A DNA stretch of 64,000 bases, taken from Branchiostoma lanceolatum. Lineage: Eukaryota; Chordata; Leptocardii; Amphioxiformes; Branchiostomatidae. Below, piece by piece: positions 34,624-47,300 of the stretch; within the stretch, counting starts at the first letter, position 1; every line of letters starts with the position of its first letter. Location of the stretch: NCBI RefSeq assembly GCF_035083965.1, contig NC_089739.1:12516198-12580197 (forward strand). The letters are read 5' to 3'. Position numbers and translations under genes: made by a program. A model generated the notes under the pieces. It was not told the DNA's origin. It did not search any database and saw nothing but the letters and a program-made list of their open reading frames with translations.

Positions 34624-37163
34624 ACTCCCTCCCCCATGTTGTTTACGTGCCACGCCGCCTGTCAGCGGGCGGGCGGAAACATTTAAACATGGCGGCCTCC
34701 TCGTCACCTCAACTACGGACGCGCGTAGGCCGCCCCAAAACTTGCCCAGCCATGTACAAACCGTAGAAAATGGATATTGTGAAAGAATGGGGTATAGTTT
34801 GTATCTAAGCTGTGAAAGAAAAAGCTGGGTGGGCGGTTAAACCGTCCGCGGCTGAGGAAAAGTAGGTCACCTTCTATACCTTGCTCCAGTCATTTACACA
34901 CACACCCTTCCATTCAATATTTGTTTCATCCGTTCTTTTTGCTTAGAATACCGATCGCTGCACGTATGGTGTTGTATACATATTGTACCTAAGCTACTTT
35001 TTCTCCCTTTATGTTTATGAAATTGTATTCAAACTGTGGGAGGTATTAGTAAGATTATATGCCTCAAGAATAGGACTGAAATGTATTTTTGTTTTCTCTG
35101 TTGTATGTAGGAACTAAGGAAGTGGAGGTGGTTTGCCAAGTGCGATCATGTGGTGGAATGGAAGAGAATGTTCAACCCCATATCTATATAATTTAAGTCA
35201 TTCAAAATAAGCAATACATATATGGGTGTCATCCTTTTTTGTTTCAAGTATCAAGTCTATTTTGCACTGTACACCTATCAAATGTAAAACAGAATTACTA
35301 CATGATATTTTTGTGTTTTATCAGCTGTAGGTTCTCCATATCAGTTGTTATCTTTTCACTTTTTCAAGAAAGATCTAGAAGTTGAACATGCATATTAAAG
35401 GCTGTTAACCAGAAAAAAAATCAGTGATGGCATTTTGACCGATTAGAAAATGAACAGTACCAGCAGGCAGTCCCACGTTTTGAGATTTACTGGTCAAAGA
35501 CAATAATAAAAATCTGAGGCCAAAACAGAACAGATTTAGCTAATTGCCGTTGCTCTCTAGATAGGTGTAGATTATACCTAGAAACACTGAAACTGAGTCT
35601 TCAGACAGCAAGGCGAGTGTGGTATTTAAGTGTCAACTATGGCTGAACCTAAAATTATATCCTTCATGTGATCCGACACACACACACACACACTTGCAGC
35701 ATTCATGTAAATTTACACTTGAAACCAAAAATGATATCCAAACTGCAAATCAGGTTACCCCTAGAGTGTGAACATAGTCAGCTTGTTTTCATGTTGGAAC
35801 AAAAAAAATCCCCATCACTTGTGTCTCGCCCTCAAAATATGATGTAGTACCCTATTCTGTACGATACAACCCAAAACAAACCTGGACTTGAATTTTCTTT
35901 ACCGGTAATTACCCCTACAATATTTGCATCGTGGTACAAATGACTGCAATACAGCACAACATAGCATAGCATATAAAGATTAGTTCCTTTATTTTTATAT
36001 TACTGTTTCAGTGTTTGGAAAGTGATGCCATGGGGGGTGGGCTGGCCAGGCCATGCCAATATGTACAATAAAGGTTATTATTATCATTACTAATCATCAC
36101 AACTGCCAAACTTCCATGGTTGCACAACAGCATTCTACTGTCTTTACTCTAGATCTAGTCCCAGTCTCGTCAGTGTTCTCTTTGCAAGGTTGGCCAGCGT
36201 CTTGCTGCGACTCCATGGCCAGGTTGACTGCTTTGACTCCGTATACCTTTACAATAAAATAAAAAAACACAGATTTTTTAGGACATACTCGTAGTAGAGA
36301 ACACACAAGTTCCAGTTTGCACTGTAGTACGTAAAGAAGTTGACCTATCTTAGCGGCCCTACCAGCGGAATTTCAGTCGGGAGAATCAAGCTTTCATGCC
36401 GCCCACCCAACGTGGCCCCTCCCTTAGAGGCCGATATGACAACACTGGCGGCACAGGTAAACGGCGTACCGGCTTTAGACTGCGGACTATATCGGCTAGT
36501 GTCCCGCTGAGGTGTGGCAAGTAGGTACATTCTTGTAGAGAACACATTGCTTGTACGTTACCGAAGACTTCACTCTACTCAGTATACAGTAACCCCGTCC
36601 CCCGTCGCAATCTTATCATAACAAAGAAGTGTACAGGCACGAGCCCGACGAAGGGTCAAATTGGCTGACTTTACGAGATACAAGACCAAAAATAATATTT
36701 CGATAGGGTAGTGTATCCTCTGAAGATGTTTATGCATACGTACCAACGCTATAAAATCAGTTTTTCCGGTCAAAATCGCGTCGAGTTGGGCCGTAACTTG
36801 TGTACAGCATGAGAAAACATGGCCGCCACTCTCCCTCTCCACGGCGCGAATGCGCATGCGCATAACGCTTCCAGCAAAGCGGCTGCGCCCCTGTGGGAGC
36901 GCCTGGGACAAACATTTCCGCGTTTTTCTAGATAATTAATAGGAAGATTTATGGACCTTTAATGGTCAGAAATATATACTAGACGTATAAGCGCCACGAT
37001 ATATATTACTTTTTTAGCGCTTAGAGAGAGAAAATCAGCCGCCTTGACAACCTTAAGTAACTTTTGTATTGAGTAGATAAGCAACAGAACAACTTACCGG
37101 TACAATTGAAAAAAACAAACAATCATAACAATGTTCAATATAATAGATGAGTGTTTCACATAC
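34624..37163. other. Region with no supported gene
   Basis: I see a CA run near 35677, an AATAAAGGTTATTATTATC SINE-like tail near 36066, and GC-rich sequence at 36350-36900 that could be an unrelated promoter. The last short exon of the downstream minus-strand oxidase probably lies here or just left. A weak candidate acceptor is near 36326. Confidence 0.4.
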
Positions 37164-40100
37164 CTGCCTGTGCCATGGACATATTCAGCTGTTCTTTCAT
37201 CAGTTGTAGAACTTGATGCACCCCTTCCGCACCCTGCAACAGAAACTTGTTATCGTTGAAGAGATTCATCAGTCACGTGTGATACAAGTTACAAGAATAT
37301 TCATCAATTAATTTTAACCTCCTTGGAAAAGGTAACGAGATACGCACCTCCAAATTTTCGATGTCTACTGTACATCTTGACCACGGAGTATCCTAGTCTC
37401 GCGAGAACACGAAGATCTACACAAGTCTCGTCCTAAGTCTTGTGTTCTCGCGAGACTAGGATACACCGTGATCAAGATTCACAGTAGACATCGAAAATTT
37501 GGAGGTGCGTATCTCGTTACCTTTTCAAGTCCCTGATTGGTGAATATTCTCATAACTAGAAACTTGTTAATTTTGTACATCAACTAACTCAAAGATATCA
37601 ATAAATGAAATTAATGAAGATCTTTATTGTATATACTTATCCATCGGGCTAACTACAGGTTACAAAAAAAGAAGGGTTAATAGAAAAATATATATGATAC
37701 TATGCAAGCTGCATAAATTGAGTACGATAATCAAACATATGTAATCAGTTTTTTTTCTCGCGTCTTTGTAATGATGGCAATTTAAAAAACAGGTACTAGT
37801 AGGTTTGTTGTAGCGCCACAATGAAAGTAATTTTGTCCATATCACGCATACAAAATGGCAAAACAAACTTTGTACTTTGTATCTCACAGCCTATGAATTG
37901 GATCCCTCTCTTTTTTGCACAATCTACACTAGTACTCGACTAACAAAAAATGAGCTCTAATAATAATAGAGGGGGTGTTGCATGTCTAAGTGTTCATAAT
38001 TACCACGTATTACAGTTTGCAAAAAGGCAAAAGTGTTTTTCAAAACCCACATCACAAGCGAGTCCCCAGAGGACAGGCCTGCCGACAAACACACATCGCG
38101 CTCCGAGCGCCAAGGCCTTTAGGACGTCCGTCCCACTGCGAACACCTCCGTCAACGTAAACCTCCGCCTTACCGTCCACCGCGCGGACGACGTCTGGTAG
38201 TGCATCAATCTGGGAGGGTGGTTAGATATGGAAGTTGAGATGTACAGTCAAACTTGCCCAAGAAGACCCCTCGGTCAGTCGGTCAGTCGGTCGGTCAGTC
38301 GGTCAGTCAGTCGGTCAGTCAGTCGGTCAGTCAGTCAGTTAGTAACTCATTCAGTCAGTCAGTCAGTCAGTCAGTCAGTCAGTCAGTATAAGTCAGTCAG
38401 TCACTCAGTCAATTACTCAGTCAGTCAGTCACTATGTCAGTCAGTCAGTCACTCAGTTGTCAGTCAGTCAGTAAGTCAGTCACTAGGTCAGTCACTAGGT
38501 CAGTCTGTCACTAAGTCAGTCACTCAGTCGTCAGTCAGTCAGTCACTCACTCACTCGCATTTGGGCAATTCTCTGACTGGCTGACTGCTGGTTATACAGT
38601 CCATGGTCACTAAAGTGGAAACCTCAGCCCAGTTTAGCAAAACCTACCCCAGGGTGTATTGTACATGTATAGGCCACTGAGTAGTGGTAAGGCTCTGCAT
38701 GGGGGGAATGCCTTTAGTACAACTTACAGAAGCAGGTACTCCGTCCAGTTGTCTTCCCCCATGGTTGGACACACAGATACCGTCAACACCAACCTTTACT
38801 GCTTCTTTCGCATCCTCAGCTGTAAAGACAAGTTTCTTTAAAACTACAATTTTCTACCTTGAAGGTAGATGTACTTTTTTCTGAGCAGTAAGATACTGTA
38901 TCAAGCAAAAACAGTTGAGTACAAAATACTCAATGTCATGTTTATACAGGTTAGAATATTGAAAGGCAAGCAAAATAGCTTTTAACCTTCCTTGCACTGC
39001 ACTGTATATTCTCCTTTGTATTTCATTGTTATGTATTTATTACATTTAAAGGAAAGCTACACAAAAAATTGAAAACCCGTCTATGCTATGCTTAATATAT
39101 TCCAAAGTCAAATTCTTACTTCAAGTTGTTTCACATAAGTCCGTCATAGTTCTGGGATTTTCCACAGTTTGCAACTTACGCCGTGCTGACGCCTTCTCAC
39201 CTGATAATTGAATTATATGACGTCAGTGTTTCGAATTTTTCACCTGCTGATTGTATTATATGACGTCAGTGTTCTAAAATTCAATCATAAGATGAAAAAT
39301 TTGAAACACTGACGTCATATAATTCAATTATCAGGCGAGAAGGCGTCAGCACGGCATAAGTTACAAACTGTTGAAAATCCCAGAACTATGACGGACTTAT
39401 GTGAAACAACTTGAAGTAAGAATTTGACTTTAATTTGGAATATATTAAGCATAGCATAGAAGGATTTTCAATTTTTTGTGTAGCTTTCCTTTAAGTACAA
39501 ACTAAATAAACATATAAACAAAGGCAAATCAACCTCAGTCTACATTTGTTTTTATTTCAGAACATGTTTTCTATTTCAGTATAATTCTTTTGTTTCAAAA
39601 ATCCAGGTGCTGACAAATTAAGTTACTGTGGCTTGATAAAAAGAAACAATATGAAAAATCCATAAGAGCTGAAATGATTATTTATTCGCAGACCTGATAG
39701 GATTCCTTTCAGTACGATTTTGAGCTGCGTATTCTTCCTCAACCAGACTACGTCGTCCCATATGATTGGCTGCTTCAGGTTGTCACTCAAGTAGGCGGTA
39801 AACTCTGAAGAGCGAACATCTTTGGGCGCATCGTCAAAAGTCAGATTAGGAAGCCTGTAAGGGGTGTCGAAACATAGGCCTGGGGTGTTTGAACATAGAG
39901 GTGTCGGAACACTGGTGTCAGAGCATGTAGTGGAGTATGTCTGAACATAGGGGTGGTGGAACAGTAAGGGGTGTCGGAACGCTGGTGTCAGAACATACAT
40001 GTAGTGGTGTCAGAACATATGGGGGTTGGTACAGTAATTGGTGTCGGAACATAGGGGACTGGGGTGTCGGAACATAGGCGTGTCGGGACAGTAAGGGGTG

Positions 40101-43100
40101 TCGGAACATAGAGGTGTCGGAATCCTGGTGTCAGAACATACATGTAGTGTTGTCAGAACATAGGGGTGTTGGTACAGTAATTGGTGTCGGAACATAGGGG
40201 TCGGGGTGTCGGAACATAGGCGTGTCGGAACAGTAAGGGGTGTCGGAACATAGAGGTGTCGGAATCCTGGTGTCAGAACATACATGTAGTGTTGTCAGAA
40301 CATAGGGGTGTTGGTACAGTAATTGGTGTCGGAACATAGGGGACTGGGGTGTCGGAACATAGGGGTGTTGGAAGACTCGGAACATACATGTAGTGCCTGG
40401 TGTACATCGGAAAATAAGAATGTTGTAACAGTGGGTGTTGGAACAAGTTGTTGTTGGAACATACAAATGTAGGGGTGTCAGAACATTGGGGTGTTGGATC
40501 ATAGGGGGCTGGGGTGCCGGAACATAGGGGTATCAGAACATATACAACTGTACATGTTGTTATGTTGGAACACAGGGGTGTCAGAGAATAGGGATAAAAC
40601 CTACTGCATCTCTAACTGTGCATACCTGGGGGTGCTGCACTACCGATCTCTCAAACACTCTGTTGTTCAGAGTGGCAGATACATGTATGTAACCCGGGTG
40701 ATAAATGTTAATGGTGGCTATACCTTGTGCCTTCTGCTGACTCCATCCGACTTTCAGGACGATTTTGAAACCCAAACCGAGGCTGGTCCACCGTTAGCCA
40801 GATTGCGGTGTATCCCGCGCTCTCGGCTCTTCGGAGCAGCTCCTTGGTACGGGCGGGATCGTTCTGCGGAATCAGGTAGAACCAACGGACCCCCTGTGGA
40901 GCGGACTGGGCAATGTCTTCCAGGGAATAGTTGGCAAAAGAGCTGACCACAAAAGCTGTGTTGGCAGATGTTGCACCTACAACGGACAAGTATTTTTTTC
41001 AACCTTTATTTAAAGGCACCCAGAGCATTTTATGAGACTTGAAAACTGGAAATATTCTAGTTGCTGTAATCTTTATAAAGTTGACATTTAATGTCACTGT
41101 TTACCACATTTGCGCGTGAATTTCTTGTCAAAAGTGCTCAAAAGCGGCACAAAAATAAGCTACATGGTGATCTTTTAGTTTCACGCGTTTTAGTTTTTTT
41201 TGTAAATAGACCGATACCATAGCCCCGCCCACCTCCGTCGAAACGTAGAAATGCAAAATTAAAACATAAAAATGCAAATATTTGACGGAAGTGCAGTCAC
41301 TCTTTCACTGGTCAAATTGCTAATTGTGATGGACAGTCAGGATCGATCTATTAGGGCTTAGATTTTCTGTCAGTTCTTACCACACAACGACATCGTATCT
41401 TTGCTCCTTTAATGTCGATATGTAATGGTATAGTGTTATTGAAATTTACTATGTTGAGGAATGACTAGAAATTTTTTTATTCAAGTTTCAAGCCTCATAA
41501 AATGCTCTGGATGCCTTTAACCTTGAAAGTATACAATATACACTCATTCAGCCGAGGCCGTTTTTCAAGAGTTCAAGGGAGGAGGTCGGGTCCTTTTAAC
41601 GTACCATCGGAAAATGTAACAAAAGTCGTTTTACAAAGATAACGCTACAATCAGTATTCCATAATCATATTCAGCATATAAAGATAAGTGGACGATAAAA
41701 CATCATTTCCATATTCAGTATTCATAGTCCATAGTTACTCGTCGCAACATATTTTTGAATGTTGCAACTGAAGGCGCCATTCTCAAGTTTGGTGTCAGAC
41801 TATTCCATAGAGACTTGTACCTGAGTAGAAAATAGACCTTCTATATGAGTGAATAGTTCATTAAATCCATTCAGGAATCCTACTAAAACTAGAAAGGTAA
41901 CATTTGCAAGCAAATGCATACTTTAAGGCCCCCAACACAACACAAAAGACAAGGGATAATGTCCCTAATCTAAGTCCAAAATAGAATTTCCCAATTTGAC
42001 CCCCTAGCACCCCCATTCAAAATGGACCATTCCAACAATATACTTCTTTTCCCATGGCATAGGCAGATAAATATAAAAACAACCTTCTTAATACCAATTT
42101 TATGACGGTTAACCTTTTGCTGTTGCCTTTTCGCCGTCCGGATGTGCGAGTGAGTGGTGGGCAGTGGGTGAGATGGCTACAGGCATGTCCAGTTGACTGC
42201 CCAGGACAGTGGCCGCTGTGTCCACACTGGACACATCACGCAGGACACGTGGCAACAGTCGGTACCTAGGCGGTCAGAAATGTACAAAAGCTTGAAAAGG
42301 AATGATCATATATGATGGAGACAAGAGAGCGTCAGTCTCACACTCAGTGCAAAGTGTCTCGCAGTACAAAATGTACAAAAACTTTCAACGAATTAAGAGG
42401 AGGAAAGAATTTAACTTCTTAGGACAGATACCCCATGGTGAATCTGAACCTTAGGTGGTCAAAAGATACAAAGATACTAACCAAATGACCAATCAATCAA
42501 TCAATCAATCAATCAATTAACCAATCTTTCTCGTAAATTCTGGAAAAGATATCAAGTACAGCAAGAATACTACATCATTTGTCAACACGTATACGGTATA
42601 TGCATGTCTGGAGCGGTGTACAGAAACTGCGGAATGGAACGAAATTAAAAGAAATGGAACTATAGAAAGTTGCGAAATGGAACGAAATGGAACTACAAAC
42701 AGTGCGAAATGGAACAAAATGGAATTATTTTCCATTTCACACTTTCCGCACTTACATTTTTTTAAAATTTCATTCCATTTTCCGCTTTCTGTAGTTCCAT
42801 TCTTTCGCAATTTTTTTTCCATTGCGTTCCGTCCGTTTCGTTCCATTTCGCACATTCTGTACACCCCTCTAGGAAAGAGGACCGAGCTCAAAGTCCACAT
42901 CTAGACTAGGCTTATTTTAATCTCCTTGGGCTAGGAGACAAGCAGGGAACCGAAGACGAACTCAAAAGTTGCAACATAAAGACTGTGTTATCACGAAATG
43001 TTATAGATGTTAATATTTAAATTGAACGTTATCATTCTTTACTGTTACGTAAACGTAAACGTTTAATACCTTTGAAAAGCCCGCTGGTTTTCTTGAAGTG

Positions 43101-43230
43101 TGAACCCACTGCACGACGGAAAGCTGTAATACTCCCATACATCGCTGGGAAGACGCTTCTGTGCTAAAGACTTAAAGTCTTCAAGACGCGAGAAGGCAGC
43201 TCGTGACGCACAGCAAGACACAGAACTCAT
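37164..43230 (-). CDS. Divergent FMN-dependent hydroxyacid oxidase (HAO-like), 7 exons, 3' end missing
   Basis: Exons: 43070-43230, 42114-42265, 40724-40976, 39694-39854, 38728-38819, 38051-38209, 37164-37233. All phases agree (349 codons plus 1 nt); about 15-20 more residues are expected. Seen: [12 protein letters not shown], then [18 protein letters not shown] (FMN region); TVDQP with Asp168; LKGIL with Lys238; SNHGGRQLD with His262 and Arg265; [18 protein letters not shown] (phosphate binding). Known: the family oxidises 2-hydroxy acids such as glycolate with O2, giving H2O2, usually in peroxisomes. Odd: where family members have LYIYKD, this has LIPQND, so the active-site Tyr (Tyr132 in human HAO1 by my alignment) is Gln142. 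The segment after Tyr34-Tyr35 is also unusual. The peroxisomal tail cannot be judged without the last exon. A candidate at 36326-36287 (QTGTCVFSTTSMS) is weak. Confidence 0.88.
37325..37527. mobile_element. Foldback MITE, about 97-bp arms
   Basis: AAGGTAACGAGATACGCACC and CTAGTCTCGCGAGAACACGA on the left pair with the inverse sequence on the right. The centre is about 15 bp. A partial relative lies at 51605-51715. It is in the HAO-like gene intron, about 90 bp from exon 7. Confidence 0.92.
38275..38556. repeat. (CAGT)n/(CGGT)n tetranucleotide tract
   Basis: Interrupted GTCAGTCAGTCGGTCAGTCA repeats lie about 65 bp from exon 6 of the HAO-like gene. The 118-codon ORF over it (V/S/Q only) is an artefact. 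Confidence 0.97.
39046..39494. mobile_element. TTAA-flanked foldback MITE, about 190-bp arms
   Basis: TTAA at 39046 and 39491. The left arm runs AAGGAAAGCTACACAAAAAA to GCCTTCTCACCTGATAATTG, and the right arm is its inverse. The centre holds two further TATGACGTCAGTGTT inverted copies. It occupies intron 4 of the HAO-like gene. Confidence 0.93.
39871..40590. repeat. Degenerate 14-17-bp minisatellite
   Basis: Variants of GGTGTCGGAACATAGG recur about 45 times in intron 3 of the HAO-like gene. A higher-order block (CATGTAGTGTTGTCAGAACA and surrounding units) repeats about every 130 bp. The Pro/Thr/Cys-rich minus-strand ORFs here are artefacts. Confidence 0.93.
41010..41520. mobile_element. TTAA-flanked MITE, complete, inverted relative to 17621-18081
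   Basis: TTAA at 41010 and 41517 with arms AAGGCACCCAGAGCATTTTA and its inverse. The interior matches the other copy, including GCCCCGCCCACCTCCGTC. It ends 33 bp upstream of the exon 3 acceptor of the HAO-like gene. Confidence 0.92.
42608..42877. mobile_element. Foldback element built of GGAATGGAACGAAAT repeats
   Basis: The left arm has GTGTACAGAAACTGCGGAAT and repeated GAAATGGAAC. The right arm is the inverse, ending CGCACATTCTGTACACCCCT. Each arm is itself a short direct repeat. A small (CAAT)n tract at 42492-42514 precedes it. Confidence 0.85.
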
Positions 43231-43539
43231 CTTGACTTCAGTTCAACGTTGTAAACACTGCCGGTTGGTTCAACTTTGACCGGTGAAAGGTCAAACGTTG
43301 ATACCTGCTTACCCAATAAATGTCGCAGTCTGTTAGATAGTAGTACATTAAGCAAAGCCTATTGTCGTGTAAATTGCTGTTTTAAAAAGTTGGTTAATAT
43401 ATTTACCCGAGTTTGTTTATTCGTTTGTTGTTCTGAATATGAATATGAATTTTTATGAAGGATGATTAGGCATCAGCCCCTTGGGAACACGCGATTCGCG
43501 CTCCAACATTATATTATGCAACCTATTATATATATCAGG

Positions 43540-43990
43540 ATTAGTTGTCGACAAATTACATATTGAAACGCTTCTTAAAGGGTATAAGACACCAATAGAC
43601 TTTGTCGATATTGTAACTAAATCAAATAGAAGATGAGCGACACTTCATTTTAGATTGTAGACTTAACTATATAGAAAGAAATGTTCTTTCAAATGTATTA
43701 ACGAAAAATTCCCATACTTTGAATATTTAAACGCAACAGATAAATTTATATTTTTGTTGCGTCTAGACAACCCTTGTATAAGAAACATTATCTGTTAATA
43801 CATATCTACACATGTACAAAGAAGCGAGAAGAAGTTGACTCTACTGGATTAGCTTAGCTTATCACTTTCGTCTACCATGTATGTTTAAACTATGTACTGT
43901 ATATATTTCACTGTATATGTCACTTACATGTTAGTTACGTTTATGTTAGACGACCTGTATCTAGCCCCTCGGGGCACGAATGTACAATTA
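43540..43990 (+). pseudogene. Decayed LINE 3' remnant
   Basis: ACAAATTACATATTGAAACG, then an AGAAGATGAGCGACACTTCATTTT block, aligns with the C-terminal coding part of 23800-24000 with many stops. The ending GACCTGTATCTAGCCCCTCG parallels the 3' UTR. It lies between two head-to-head genes. Confidence 0.7.
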
Positions 43991-44317
43991 TCCTAGCGAT
44001 CTATGACAGAACTACACGCTATAAGTCGTTTTCCTGATCGAATCTAACCTTGATTGTCTGATAAAATTCCAATGGTGTACACCCAGTGTACACCTGTGCT
44101 TCCTTGGGGACCGTACATTACTCATTGAAGGGAGTGTTCAAAAGCACTGCAAATAAAAAAATACTCTGTCGCTGTGTCACTCTATCATTGTAATTCGAAG
44201 TGTTATATTGTTTTCATTTTATCTCCACTGGAGTTTGACTACAAAGCAAATAATTCATGTGCCCTGCTGTCTTGATTATAAATGAAACACCCCCTCCCGT
44301 CTTTACGAAAAGTAAAA

Positions 44318-47300
44318 ATGTCCAGCAGACGCAGGTCACGTCGCGCTAACCAATTGCCAGAGACTTTGGCTGCGCAGTGCCCTTTTGATCTGGACAAAGT
44401 AGAGAACGTAATATCGACGATCAAGGACCCAAAGGGTAAGAGTACTGTGTTCTTCTTATTTTTTACTCTTCAATCGAACTTAAAGCGTAATGTTTGAAAT
44501 GAAGCGTAATGTTTTTAAACTGGCGACTGATTGTGTTCTTCACTACGGCTCGTTTTTATAGCCAATCACAGAGGCTCAGAAAGTGTGTTGCCTTTTAGGT
44601 TCTTTAACGTTTGCACTGACTCTGTTATAGTTTCGAAGGGGGTTGTTATATAAAAAGTTCCATGGTAACAATGATGAAATAAATACCGATTGATATGCAA
44701 ATTATTGGCCAAAACATGGCGACGGGGCTGTTTCATGTATAAGCCCTTTCGTAGGTTCGAGTACGCATGTGCAGTGTCAAAGGTGAAGGCCCTTGAGATG
44801 TAAAGAAAACCCTCCAGCAATTGTAAGTTATGCAAATCGAGACAATGTCGGGACGAGAACTGTTTGAAAGCCAGGGGCCTTCACCTTTGACACTGCACAT
44901 GCGTACTCGAATCTCCGAGTCGGCTTATATATAAGCTAGTTCGGAGTTGCTACTACGCATGTGCAGTGTCAAAGGTGAAGGCCCCCGGCTCGTATACAGT
45001 GCTCGCCTGGACATTGTCTAGATTTGCATAACAACTGTCTAGATTTGCATGACAACGCCCCGACTGGCTTTGTTCACGTCTCGGGGGCCTTCACCTTTGA
45101 CACTGCACATGCGTAGTAGCAACTCCGAACTAGCTTATATGATATATTTGTATATTGGCATTGTTTTCTATAGGGGCAACAGTCAATGCCATCATGCGCA
45201 TTGTCAAGGTCGAACATGCCGACATAGCCGAGGACGAGTTCAAGGCACTTTTGAAGGTTGTCCTGTTGGAAGGACTGGACAGCGGACGGCTGCTTCGACC
45301 GCCCGGTTCTAAAGTAGGTCGTGGTCTGGTTGGACGGTTTCTGGTCAAAGCAACCGACTCCTGCGACGGCAGTCTTGAAAAGGCTGCCGAAAAGTTGGTG
45401 TACGCTCCAGAACTCACTAGTGGCTCGGAGATTGTCTGTGCAGCTCAGGACAATGTCGCGAACGGTGCTTCTCAAAAGATCAGTACAACACAGGAGGTCG
45501 AGAAGAGCAGTGAAAGAGAGTCGGACTCGAAGAAAACACAAAAAAAGAGACGACCTCGCCGAAGGAAATCTGTTGCAGAGATTCCGGATTTAGTTGCCTC
45601 AGTGGAAGACCATGGTCACCACGACACTGTTAGTAAACCTAAACGGGAAATTCCAACGAAATTAAAAGAAGAAGACAAGGCGCAAAGACCCAAGCAGGGC
45701 ACAGTACCGTCGACAAGAGGCAAACGCGGAGGGAAGCCAGCAAAAACGGCAGAGCTCATAGCAGAAACCTTAGCCATAGAAGAGGAGAGCAGAGATCAAC
45801 CAGAAAGGTACAGATGAACACAATTTAAGCATTAGTATAAGCTAGTTCACGGTTGCTACTACGTATGTGCAGTGTCAAAGATGAAGGCCCCCTAGACGTA
45901 AACAAAACCCATCTGGGCGTTGTCATGCAAATCTAGACAATGTCGAGACGAGGACTATTTACAAGCCAGTGGCCTTCACCTTTGACACTGCGCCTGCGTA
46001 CTCGGAACCGCAAATGGGCTTATACTGGCATCGATCTAATGAAATATGCCAAACAGCACAGTCGCTTTTGTTTTTGAACTCATGTTTATGATATATGGAA
46101 GCCCGTTCAATATCAACTATTGCTGAAGCTGGTGTGTTACGGAAGCTGGTGTGTTACGCCTGATGGCGGTTATACCGGCTATATAGATACAGATACAGAT
46201 ACAGATATTGCAACTTCCGCCACCTGCTCTCATGAGCCTCGTTGTCTTTTTCTTCTTTTCCCTTTGCAATTGGCGTTTTTCTGTCTTTTCGCCTGTCTCT
46301 CCCTTCGTATCTGCATGCATCATGTATGTTTCTCTCCTTTTATCTCCATCTCCCTGTCTCTCTTTCTCTCTTTCTCTCTCCATCTATCCACCCACCCACT
46401 CACCCACCCACCCACCCACCCATCCCTCTCTTTTGTCTTTCGCATGTCAGTTACATGGTCATCGTCACTGTGACCAACACCACACACACTAGAATATTAC
46501 TCAGCTACGTATCATTAAACATTGTAACATCAAACGCCAAAAAAATAATTACTCAAGCAACTGGATAAAGTTTTGAAACAGTCAGACGTTTCAGACAGTA
46601 TCCACTGTCTTTCGTCAGTGACTAACGATAGGACTGAGAACACCAGGTTTTATACCAAAACTCTGAATTGGTATGTTAAAGAGGTTAAGACAATTTAGGA
46701 TGTCTTGAAGTAGTCTTTAAAAGAAGATTAATTCAAGACAACGTTGTAACATCAACTTCCACATGTAGATACATTTCAATCACACTGATGAGACTTGTTC
46801 TAGAATAAGCTAGTTCGGAGTTGCTACTACGCATATGCAGTGTCAAAGGTGAAGGCCCCCGGCTCGTATACAGTGCTCGCCTGGACATTGTCTCTATTTG
46901 CATAACAACTGTCTAGATTTGCATAAGAACACCCTGACTGGCTTTGTTCACGTCTCGGGGCCTTCACCTTTGACACTGCACATGCGTAGTAACAACTCCG
47001 AACTAGCTTATACGAATTCTAGATGTTAACACTAGATGTACAACATTAGAAGTTACGACACAAATGCATAGTTTCCTATCATGTTCAGGAACAAACATTT
47101 CCTCAACTATGTCGTCACATTTGCGCTTGGCAACATTGAAACACAGGGTCCGTTCTATCTCTATAAGACTCACGAAGCTCGTTTATAACGGTGTAGATGG
47201 GCCCCATAAGCCTGAGTAAACATGGACCTTGCCTTGTCCTACTGTCGTCTGTTGGAGCGTTAAGTGTTCTGTATGTGTCTTGTAAATCTAGGCAGAAAGC

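Noticed and set aside
36287-36326. Last exon of the HAO-like gene (QTGTCVFSTTSMS)
   Set aside because: Phase and acceptor fit, but it lacks the expected conserved C-terminal residues and a peroxisomal SKL-type end, so it is not included in the model.
38228-38584. 118-codon Ser/Val/Gln ORF
   Set aside because: Direct translation of the CAGT repeat, with no start context or family motif.
39623-40502. Cys/Pro/Thr-rich minus-strand ORFs
   Set aside because: Minisatellite translation. Only the part over 39694-39854 is a real oxidase exon.
45074-45541. 155-codon minus-strand ORF
   Set aside because: Shadow of GKAP exon 2 on the opposite strand.
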